Assembly (NCBI GenBank): GCA_009741485.1
Contig: CM019236.1
Coordinates: 62,135,128 to 62,199,127 of the forward strand
From: Malurus cyaneus samueli
Lineage: Eukaryota > Chordata > Aves > Passeriformes > Maluridae
DNA length: 64,000 nt
Direction of reading: 5' to 3'
Shown here: in pieces, positions 48,420 to 60,000 of the stretch
How the letters are laid out: every line of letters begins with the position of its first letter
Position numbering within the stretch: the first letter of the stretch is position 1
The notes under the pieces: generated by a model
Database searches by the model: none
What the model saw: only the letters and a program-made list of their open reading frames with translations
Told to the model about the DNA's origin: nothing
Made by a program: the position numbers and the translations under genes

Positions 48420-50129
48420 TATAAAGTAATTTAGTTTTACAGAGGAAAACGTAACAATATAGAAGAAAATGCCAACTTCGTCATAGTCTTAAATGGTGTG
48501 CTTCAGTTTCTGAATCAATTCATAGCAAACAAAATCACAATCGTCAGTACAGCAGATGGTACAGGTAGTTGCAGATTTTATTTAATACAATTGAAGAGTT
48601 GACTAATGCAAACTTTCTTCAAAAGAACATAAGGGAAGTTGAATTAAATCTGTAATGTTTTCAACCCTTTAGCTGTACGTACTTTCTACTTAATTAGCAC
48701 CAGTGTGCCACTTAGAGAGGAAAACAGATCAAGTTCTTGAGCTTTGAACAAACAGGAGGAAGGCATAACCCTTCATGCATGAGCCACACCACAAAGCACT
48801 GGCTTCCTGTTCTCTGCGAGGCATGCAGTGCTGCCCTGAAAAGTGTCATCGTTTGGAAGCAATACCCAAGTCTGGGTCCTGAAACACAAACACCAATCGA
48901 GCATTCTGCCTGAATCAACAACCCCACATCTTCTGGGGGGTCTGTTTTGCTTTTTAGTGGTAAAAGTGCCTTGCAAACCCAGCTAAGCTGCTGCTCAGGA
49001 ATGAAGTACAACTTCAACATAGTGCAGTGCCATGCAGACACAGTAAAGTTCTGTTGCAAGTATTGGGATGACAAGAACTTGCTGAGAGCTCTTAATCGTG
49101 CAGTTTTCCATACTTACTCTGCATAACAAAATTATGTACCCAACCAGTGAGATAAAAATTTTATCTCTACAGTTAGTAATTTTGATCAAACATGCTTAAA
49201 AAATTGCAAAGTTTTTCTCACAGTTGGAAATGTGTCATAGAGAACTGTGTTTGCAGGGTGTGTTTTCTTAAAAAGCTATGAATGCCTTATTTTAAAATGA
49301 TTAATGCTTCATGAGCTGTAATCATTTTCTTAAAGGCAGTGAACTGTAACCCATACTGGAAACAAGTTCTTCTGATCAACAATACAAATGCTTAAAAATG
49401 ACAAAATACTCTGTTTTCAGTAAAATCAATAGAGACCGTAACAAATTTAAGCATTCTGTACTCTGAAATGTTAATTATTTAAAAGGAAGCACTTTTTTTT
49501 TCCAGAAGAATTGAAGGAGGACTTGAAGACAGTTTTGACTTCCCAGAAGCATCCAGAGCTGAGGACAGTTTAAAGATAAGAGTTTCTGTAAAGCTGAATC
49601 TGTACAGAAAGTCCCACTGAACCTAACATTTTCAATGGAAAGACAAGTTGAATCCCTTTAAATAAAGCACTGCTTTATTGTACTACTACAAACTGGAATA
49701 CTTCCCCAGTCTGATCTTCAATATGGCCAATGTAATTGTTGTTTATGTTGACTTCCTTTTAAGTTGCACAACCTACAAGAAAAAGTGAAATGCACACACA
49801 GCACAAATCCTACTGCATCTATCAGTGCTTACATACGGGATTAAGAACAGTGCAAATACTAGCATTTAGCCTACTTTCATTCTTGAACTACACTATTGCT
49901 ATAAATGCATAAGCATTTCGTAAGAACAAAAACCTATTATGGAAGAGTTTCTAAGTCAAATTTACTGTAAAAGCACCTTCAGTTAGTTTGTATAAATTTA
50001 CCATATCTTAAATAATTTTGGTTGTTTCAAAAGCTGAAATACTGTAATAACAAAAACAAATTGAAATTATGAAGTTATGTATAAGCACCAAATTATTTAA
50101 CATTTACAGTGCAAGACTTAACATTGTTT

Positions 50130-50137
50130 TATTTACA
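50130..50137 (-). promoter_or_regulatory. DCP2: Pumilio-type octamer TGTAAATA
   Basis: TATTTACA on + reads TGTAAATA on the DCP2 strand, a perfect match to the Pumilio element UGUANAUA. It lies in the probable 3' UTR. Function is inferred only. Confidence 0.35.
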
Positions 50138-52976
50138 GAAATTAAATCAACAAGAGAGACTATCATAACTATCTCAATAACTATAAGCTTCCTAACACAT
50201 TTAGAATATAACTCCCTAACTTAAACATGAAGGCACCTGGCTTTACATCTGGAAGAGAAACCTGTTGCTCAGCATTTGTAATGAAACCCCAGGTACCTGA
50301 GGATTAAGCAGCCCCTGAACCCACAGCTGGGCAGCCAGTTACCCCTGGAGCAGCAGTGCTGTCTTGCACCACCGGACACTGGAGTTTGGATTCTTAAAGT
50401 AGCCTCTTTGCTCCTCACACCATAATGGCATGAGTGCAAAAGCAAATCACTACATTAAGTAAATGTTGGAAGAACTATGTTCTTATCTGAAATTACAATC
50501 TGAGAGCAAGTACATTAGAAGTAGCCAGACCCAAAGCCTGCCTTGTTTCCGCAAGGAACTGTTACATCTAAAACAGCCACAGGTAGGTGAAGATAAAAAC
50601 TAAGTATTGTTCTTAAATCACCAAATTTGCTCAGGAAGGTTGAAGCACAGCACAGAAGCCTGGAACAGTGATTAGGCCCAAAATTTCATTAGAAACTATT
50701 TATGCATGTTTGTTCTAAAGAATTTACATTGTGTTAAAAAATAATACTTTGATTGTGCAATAAATAAAGCTATATCCCCCTCTCCTTCCCAGAACCACTG
50801 TTGCCAGACTTCAGACCATGCAAGATCCAGTCACTTTCAAAAGCTGGATGATTGATGTACATCAAGGAGCTGAAGTCACTCAACTGGGCAGGCCACTCTT
50901 CAGTCCAAGGTCAAAGTATAGTATCTCTCTAAGAAGGAGAGATGCTAAAAACCTCATGCTAAAGCAGGGAATTGATGCAGTACTAGAAACTGCGCACTAG
51001 TACTATATTCCTAGCACCTCAGACCTCTAAGTTTTTTTCCTAAATGTCTCCATTTCCACAAATTCTTTGATTTCAAGAACACTAACTGACTGTTCATAAT
51101 CTGAATAACCCCTAACATGGCAGCATTCTCAAATTGACAGTGTTTGTGTTTTTCAAGTATCTCAACACCAGCTCTCAAGTCTGACATGCCAACAGTTCCT
51201 GTTTCCCTGTGTCTAGCTCCCGTAAAGTAAAAACTCACAGAACTAAAGCCTGTATCTCACTTGTTATTTCTTCACGGTTTTATGGAAGATAATGTAAACA
51301 GTACTTCTAAACTTAGAAATACAATTATAAAAGGATGGTGAAATAAGAAACAATAGTAAACAAAATGTTCACTGTGCAGGGCATGATGGAGCCCACAAAG
51401 TGGATCACACGCCACCACACTTACATAGTTTTAGAATAAACCTTAATAAGGAAGCAGAAAGCAATGCTACTACAGCAAACGGTACCCTTATACAAAGAAG
51501 TAAGTTATTGCATATTTATCACATTTATTTGCAACTCACATTAAGGCTAGGTTTACTAAAATCATGACATATGTATAAGCTTCACTTTGGGTTGCTTAAT
51601 GAAGCAACCAATGTCTCATACTGAACCAATCTTTCACTAGGAAGAAAAAAACAAGACAGTAAACAGAGGGCAGCCAGCATCTCCTATTCATAGGACATGC
51701 TTCCATTGTTCTAAAGACTCCCTCATGCCTGGGACAGGACTTCCCAAACATGACAGATGCTCCAAGTTCACTGTTTCATCAACATCCCCATTATTTCACA
51801 GAGCACTAAATGATCTACAACTAATTTATCTGAAAAGTCAATGTATACATAAAAAAGATTTCCACAGCCTGTTATTTAATTATGCCTTAGGAGAGTCCTG
51901 TTTACTCCACAGGCAGAGTAGCAGCCTCAGGATATGATACAAACTTCTGCCTCACCATGAGTAAAGGCACTTTTGCTGGGAAATCAACTAAAAAGCACTA
52001 AAGAAGCAAATAAAGATTAGTTTTCACCTGAAGCTGAATAACATAACCTCCTCCAGCATTATCCTACCTTCTCAATTACTTTTCTTTGTCATTGTATGGC
52101 CTTTGGATACATTTAATGAGAAAAAAAAAACATAGTGAGTCAAAGCTAGATTGAGCTATTTCACAATTTGGTCTTGAAAAACAAGGCCCTCAGAACCCTT
52201 GTCCTCCAGAAGGAGGAAATGCTGTAGTCCATTTCTCCTGTTGACTGATACACAAGTTGAGCGCTCCCAATGGCCAAAATTATTACAGCATTAGAGTATC
52301 AAATCACCTGGTGCCAGGCAGGTGAATAAACCAGGAGAAAGTTCTAAAGCTATTTCTGTGGAAAAGACTAGGTAACAGATCAGGTAGGGTAGATGAAGTA
52401 GGGTGGTTGAAGGAAGACCAGGATTTTGGTTTTGGATGACATATGAGTTGCATAAAAACTCAGTGCATGTACATACACTACAAGGGTGTAGTTAATTCAA
52501 TTTATGAAGTTATTGATTACCTCTATTCTAGAGAAAAGTCCATTTTTAAATATGGGACATGCTTGCTATCACAAGCTGCTGTGACAAATTGTTTCAGTGC
52601 ATTTCTCTCCACTGCAAAGCACATGCTCAAAACCCACTAATTTGAAGTTGATGTAATGCTCATCACCTCAACTCCTACAGGTTTTTTGTTCCTCCCCTCC
52701 ACCCCCAACTCACCTTTCACATTTTTCCTAAGAAAGCACTGTAGCTGAAAATGACTGAGGCTAGATCATTTAAATGCTAACTGCAAGTGCAATTCAATAC
52801 TACTGGAAATATACATTGCAGATACACTACACAAGAGATCTGAGGACAACAGCACAGAATACAATACTGAACACCCTTGGAATAGATATTGGAAGCCTGA
52901 TTAAGCTGCTCAGTGTCACACAATGCCTCTATTATCCATGCACCTGCCTTCCTCCTCAGTGAAATCTACAGAGGCT

Positions 52977-52984
52977 TATTTACA
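52977..52984 (-). promoter_or_regulatory. DCP2: Second Pumilio-type octamer TGTAAATA
   Basis: This is a second perfect UGUANAUA match on the DCP2 strand, about 0.86 kb after the stop codon. Two copies in one 3' UTR slightly strengthen the case for regulation by PUM proteins. Confidence 0.35.
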
Positions 52985-53844
52985 TTCAGTATAAATTCTA
53001 CACAAGTAACCTCTCACAGACAAGTTTAAGCTTTTTTTTTTTTTCAAGCAGCTGCTTTGTAACTTTTCCTTATGCAGCTGTGGGCAGTGCACAAGAGCTA
53101 GACACTTTGAAGGGCTGAGTTCTACCCAATTTGAGTGTCATTATCAAAGACCAAGGAAGAGTAGGTACAAAAAGTCAACATGCTATAGATTTGACTCAAG
53201 TACTAGTGATTGCCAGCCAACAAAAACTATCAGTGTGAAGGAGGGAAGGTATTTGGAGCAAACAATCAGTACAGAGAAAGGATGATAGGCTGAGGCTAGG
53301 TTTGAAATGTGCAACTTGGTTTCAAAATCACTAGGACAGAGGTGTCCTCTGAGAATTAGTTTCATTGCCACTGCGTAATATTGCAATGTACTACAAAATA
53401 ATGACTAACGAGTCCAATAATTTACATCAGAACAGTTAAAAGATTAGCAAGCTGGTATACCCCAACAGTTTAAAAAAAAAAAGTCAATGACATTCTACAA
53501 AACACACAGCAAGTTAAAATAAAAAAAAAATTAAAACCACATAAAATAAAACACAAGTAAAAAGAATGCCCTCTAATGCACAGCTAGGAACAAGTGAACT
53601 GAACATTGGAAAGGTACTTCTGTGGACAAAGGCTAGACTGCATTTAAAGTGCAACACTTGACTATGCCACTCCCATACTGCAAAGAGAACAAACCCTTCC
53701 AAACCAGCAGTCAGTCCCTGCATTGCATTTAAAAACAAACAAAACAAAACAAAATAAAAAACTCCTGAGAAAGAGTAAGGCTGGATTAGAAACCCCCTCA
53801 ATTGCAACAGGCAAGTCTGATTCTTATTACTAGTAAGTTTGCTG

Positions 53845-54008
53845 TCAGAGGTCAAAACTTTTCATTATGGCATCATGGTCAAACTTGAAACTCAAGAAAG
53901 CTCTTGATGAAAAAGCAAATTTGTAATGGCCATTGCATGCCATAGAATGTCCCTCCACATGTTCTGGCAGTGGGTCTTCATTGGAGCAACACATCTCATA
54001 TGCTGCTT
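53845..54008 (-). CDS. DCP2: DCP2 terminal coding exon
   Basis: A long pyrimidine tract and TTTAAGCAG precede the exon. It reads Ala-Ala-Tyr-Glu-Met, an acidic stretch, then Ala-Cys-Asn-Gly-His, and ends [18 protein letters not shown] with TGA at 53845-53847. The aromatic C-terminal motif is nearly invariant in vertebrates and is reported to mediate EDC4 binding (from memory). The middle of the exon has diverged. Confidence 0.96.
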
Positions 54009-57000
54009 CTGCTTAAAGAGAAAAAAGCATGAAACAAATTTTAAACCAGCAATGAAAGTATCAAAACCAACACAAATCCATACCTCAAACACATATTCAA
54101 TTAATATTAATAACAAAACCTGTATGTTTGGTCATAAACAGAAGAAGGTAACTCAAACAGCCATATATTACAAGTTGTCTAGAGGCTAGAATAAATCCTA
54201 AAAATCACAGCAATCTGGAAGTACTTTCAATAGCCAGTTTTACACATGTAATATTGTTTCACAAGCCATTTCTTAAAAAGGAGGGAAAATTGCACTATTT
54301 CCTGAAATATACTCTGTGCAGTCTGCTGCATCTTATTACTAGCAGGACAGAAAACCTTGAACCAACACTCAATTACCTGCACTGTGTTGACTCAGATGCT
54401 GTTTTCCAAAACCAGCATTTAGTTACTCTTTTACTCAGCCACCTGGTGTATCAGTTTATAATTAAGGAGAAGAATTGCAAAACCAACATGAAACAGTACA
54501 TTTTTCATTAAAAAGACTAGCTTGGGAAAACATGGCTTTATAGGATTTGGTAGGCTGGCATGAGGAAAAGCCCTCAACCATCATTATTTGGGTGCCATTA
54601 GCCTGTAGCACAGCACAGTGGACAAAAATTCTGACTGCACTTGCCTGTTTCAAAGTTATCTTGAAGTCTTCTTGGATTAAGCCTTTTTTCACATTTCTGG
54701 TGAAGAAAATGACCACACATTACATATATTATGATAAATAAATGGCATTGTATTTGTCGGGTATAGTTTAAGTGTCATCTAAAAGGTATGCTGGCTGTAT
54801 TTGCTTTGATACACCTCATGTGTGAATTATTTTACCTATAACTCAGCATGACTTCTGCCATGTTATTTTATGCAGCAAACGTGCTTCAAGTCCACATGTC
54901 TTTCAGAAGCATGAGTCTTTAAACAGTCAATAAAACGTTTTTAAAATGCAGACTTGTAGGGGAAGATTTTGAGTACTTTCTAATCATTTTTAAATGGAAG
55001 GGTCTTGCATATGGTGGTGTGGAATCAAAGCTGTACAGAAAGCCCACTCTACAATCTTATTGCCAAGGGGAATGCATTTGAAAACATGCTGCTAACTGCC
55101 TGTTAAATGAACATGCTTAGAGACACAAACTTAGAACTCTCCAGGGAAGAACTGTTTTAGCCCCAGGCATCTCTGCTGTAAGTATACAAATACAGAAAAA
55201 ATATAGCCCTTTACACTCTGCAAATTAAGAGTTCTCTGGGCTTCAAATTCCATCAGAAAATTATCAGTGGGACACAAAATATTTAAACTTCAAACGGCTG
55301 ACAATCACAAAAACACAAGTGAAACAGAAATAGAGAAGTATTTATACAAGTCTATGAAGCACCTACAGAGTAACAGTGGAGTATTAACAGTTCCACTTGT
55401 TTCCATGAAAATCCTACAGATCACCATTAATAATGGCTGTTTTTTCCTGTCTACCCAAAATTCAGGGCAGTAAATTCCTTAACTTTTCGTTCTTCTACAT
55501 TCGGACTCAAACTTAACTAACCATTTCTTGTTACAGTGAGGATTTCACAGGATGAGTTTATGGTTTCTGTGTGCTCACATGAATAACAGAAAGAAGGCAA
55601 GAGCCATAAGCCAGAATGGGAAGGATCTGGTTTACAGCCTGTAAACAAGAAAAACTAAAGCCAGGACAAGCCAGCTTGCATGGAGAACTGGGGGCTCACT
55701 GTTGCACAAGAGCCAACCAAGCGGTTGGCTTGGCTGAAGAGCCATAAAACCAGGGAATCAAAAATACATTCGACTATAAAAGGGAGCACCTCTCAATGAA
55801 TCACCTCCCATCGAGAAGAAGTGGACAAACACAGTTACTGCAAGGGAAAGTAACAAGCAAAGAGTATCACACTGGAATTTACAAACTGCTGTAAACAACT
55901 CCAGTGTATGACTGAAAAAACTGTATGAGATTCTGGCATCCAAGCCAAGTCTCAATACTTTTGCTGGAAAGAAGGGGAGTAATAAGCATCTGCATTACCA
56001 CTTCTGAGTGTTGCATAACAAAAGCCCATGCTTACAGTAAGACACCATACATGAATAAGACATGCACTACACTGAGCTATTACTAAACACTACAGAAGGC
56101 TTTTACATGACAGGAACCTGGAAGCTGCAGGACTGTGTACTGAAACAACTGACAAATTTTCAACAGCTAGAATTATTATTTCTAAAATGCAAACTTTGAA
56201 ATTTCGTATGCTTGCCTATAAATGTATAGGCATAAAAAGTAAGAAATGTCATACATCTACAAACACATATCAAACGGTCTGATCAAATATACTTTTGATA
56301 GATATGCACTCAATTTCAGTAAGACATTGTCATGGACATTTGTTAAGCAATAATGACACAGCTACTGCGTATTTCTTACCAAGGTATGGTTTTGCTTAAC
56401 TGGTTGACTGTGCAGTCCATTTGTTCGCTTCTTCTGGCTGGAAGTGTCTTGATTTTGCTTTCTGCCATTGTTCCTCATGCTCTGACCCTGCTGTTAAGTC
56501 AAAAACAAGTAGAGAGAAGAGTTTAAAGGGCAGAATTGAACATCTTTGCATTGATACTTCCTACTAAACTAGCTAAAACTTCCCTCCAAGTAACTTCAAA
56601 GCATGTAAACAGTTTCTTTCAAAGACAACTGAAGCCTGCTGAAACCAACTAAATGTAGACTCAAGCTATAGGGCCATCAGCTGTTACTCATTCTGTTTTG
56701 CACTATCACAGAAGTATTACACAATGAAGTCAGTTCACTGAGTTCCCATGTACTGATGCAGATACACTAGAGACAACACTAAAATGGCAAGTACTAATTA
56801 CTATCTGTACATGAAACAACACAATTACCACCTGATACCACCACATCTAGTGCTGAGTTAAATCACATAATTCCCAAGAGCATTCCTACACTCCGTGTTT
56901 TTCTTTTTGCATTCTATGGTGATGAAATTCACTATTTTCATCCTAGAGAGGAAACTGTTATGAACAAAGACATCTGTTTTAAATAGTCCAAATGCCTAGG

Positions 57001-60000
57001 AAACAACCTACCTTTATTTTCAAAACTTCAGACATATCGGGATGATTATATGGCTTCTGTGGCTGTTTTGGCTTCACCCACTGCTCTCCTGAAAAGCCAT
57101 CTGTAAACACCTGTTGACTACAGCGAAGTTTGGATCTAGTACAGAAAAACAGAGACAGTTTACAACACAACTTAAAATCTACCACTGGCAGAAGACAATT
57201 GTGAAAGAATTTTCTTCTCTTTGAGAACAATCTGAAAGACAAGTTTAAGTAAACTAGTATCAGGTTTTAATGCTCTAACACTCTAAAAATGCTCACTGCT
57301 ATTCGTATTCTCCATGGACAAAAGGCCAGGTCCACATTAACATTTGTCCTGCTGTTCTCAGCGTTGGTGTTGCCCTGACTCAAATTACTGGAACCATGTC
57401 ACAGGAACTACAGGTTTTAAAGTTTGTTTTACCACTTTTCACTCAGCTGAATCTGAAGCAAGCAGCACTTGTTCCCCTACTGATCCCTACAGTTTTATCT
57501 AGCTAGATCTACTTCTTGGAGTACTTTACAGTCCTGCTTTAAGAGAGTTCTACTTTTCCTGTGCAGCGTGGCAAAAATACTGAACTTGAAGCACTGAAAA
57601 TTATCTAATTGCTTTAGCTAGTGGTTTTTTAATTCCCATAAACAGGACTGAAGAAATAATCTGTTCTGACACCTGTGAACCAGGACCATTAATCAAGTTC
57701 TCATCTTATTTACAATCCTATGACATAAAATCTACTCGTTTTTTTAAATTAACCTACTTTATTATTGGAACATGAATACTTGGAGAAAGAGAGAAGGACA
57801 AGTAGCTTTGTACAACCAGTGTTTTATAAGAAAGAATATAGAAGTGTTAAACTGACCTGGTTCTTACCTAGCTTTTTCCAAGTTGGGCTTAGAAGGTGTG
57901 CTCCCTGCAGATGAAAAACCATTGTCACTATCTGAGGAGTCTCCATTCCTTCGGGAAATCCATTCTCTCAATGGCCTGTGAGCAAGGAGAAGTACAACAA
58001 GATCCACTTACCAAAACAAATCTAAAGAATTTAAAGTTGCCTGAAAGACCCTGGCCTAGCATTTGCCTCATCTCAAACATACCTGATGAAGGGAATTGCC
58101 ATAAAAAATTTGTTAGGTGCCAAACCCAGCTTGGACTTTGGGGTCATGTCATTTCTGTGGCATGGTAATTTGTCGATGGAAAACCACTCAATATTCTAGA
58201 AAAACAAGAAATAAAATCAAAATACCCTCTACTGTAGCCTTAGCAGAATGTTACAAATGTGTATCAGCCACGATTATTTCCCTTAATTAAAAAAGTACCA
58301 TGGAAGACTTAAATTAATGGGCCACAACAGCGTTTTTCACAAAAGGTTAATTAATTAACTCTTCCGACTGACACTACAGTAGCAGATGGTACAGCACAAA
58401 CCCATTGCATGGTATCGCACCTAAAATATGAAAGGTATCAATCAGCAACTAAATTCTGAATAAGGGTTTCATACACAAACCAACCAAACCACTGCGCACA
58501 GAATGCCTTAAACAAATGTACAGGCTTTAAATAACTTTCACTAACTTTTTACTTAAAATTGCCATCAATACTGGACCACCAATACTCGTTCAAAAATTAT
58601 CAGGAGGAAGGGTATTTAGTTTGAGAGTAAGTTTCAGGTTTTGTGAGAAAAGAAACAAAACATGGGTAAAGGATACAATTTGTGTTATGGTTTATACATA
58701 ATAGTTTCAATAGTTAAAACTGTATACTTTGCAGAACAGGGAACAAAATCTGGAATTCTGACCACAGACAGTGTAGAAGAACCCAAGTGAGATTTTCTGT
58801 CGCAGAAGCTACTCCCAAAGCCCCAAGTCCATACGTGATGCAAACTATGGAAATAAGTTACAAACTGAACAAAGTTCTCTATATAGTTCTACAGGGGATA
58901 CAAAACCAGACTGCCTGGTTCTATTAAAACAGATGAAGACAATGCTTCAAAGCTCTGTAACTGGAAGAACTCTTCAACATTCCCATTCTTCAACATACTG
59001 TTACGGTTCTACAAAGAGTTAAAATGTACAGAGTTACTGTACATTTTCAAAAAACCTCAAATTTCATCTTATTTCATATTTAGAAAAACAGGTCGCTAAT
59101 GTAATAAATTAAGTTCTGTCCAGTCAACTACCTTCCCTATTTAAAAAGCCAGACATTTGCAGTGACAAATGTCTGTTAGTGACATTTGCATGGAAATATA
59201 GCTGTTTTAAACTGAATTGCCAAACAAGAATAAAATATTCAAAATTTAAGGATTACAGATACCATGGACAAAGGTTCCAACAAGATGCTACCTGAGCCTT
59301 AGCCTTTCCTTTTCACAATACCTTTGAAAAGCCTAATGGTATATAATACATCCAAAATAGTTCCCATTTTCTGTTTTCTTCCCAACCTCCTCCTTAAAAC
59401 ATACTATCCTTTAAGTCTGGACAGTATTAGCCATGAAAGAGAGAAAACAATCCTTAGTTTGTCCTTCTGATATGTAGGTGTTTGCATATCCCCAGCAAAA
59501 AATTACAGTAATATTGAAAATATATAGCTACATATAGATCTGTAACTAAGAATAACATGAAATTATTAACAGACAACACACGTGAGAAAACAAGTGGAGA
59601 ATGATATGGCAGCATGCTCTATTGTGTTTTCATGATGAATGGAGACGTCAGACAGATAGTCAAGCATCAGACTTGCAGGTGAGCTGCAAGTCTGCACAAA
59701 TCCCTACAGTGCAGAGATGTCACTGGTAACTAGCATTTGAGGTGTTCATTGTGCTTAGTGGGTTCATTATTTTACACATTTCTGGCCTTAAAAATCAATC
59801 TCCACAAGGTTCCTGTAGACACAAACATGGTGAAACATACCCTAATTTCCCTTCTGGTTTTGGGGTTGAATTTTGTGTTCTTGGGAACTCCTGGAATGAT
59901 GTACAGCCGTGCTAACTGATCGTTAATTCGCAGCTCGATGTACTCCTCTTTGCAGATATAATCTTTAATGTCAAACCCAGTTTCTTCAAACACCTGAGAA

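Larger units (their letters stand above)
48390..53844 (-). other. DCP2: Probable long DCP2 3' UTR
   Basis: Downstream of the DCP2 stop there is no continuing frame, but there is about 5.4 kb of AT-rich sequence. On the - strand it has several AATAAA signals (TTTATT on + at about 51524, 50128, 49674 and 48414), so alternative polyadenylation is likely. Human DCP2 also has a multi-kilobase 3' UTR (from memory). Two Pumilio-type octamers occur inside. No other gene was recognised on the - strand. Two coding-like + strand segments are described in the findings. Confidence 0.55.
54697..57867 (-). other. DCP2: DCP2 introns around exons 8 and 9
   Basis: Introns 54697-56379, 56491-57011 and 57136-57867 are AT-rich with ordinary GT donors. 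Nothing else was recognised. Confidence 0.7.
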
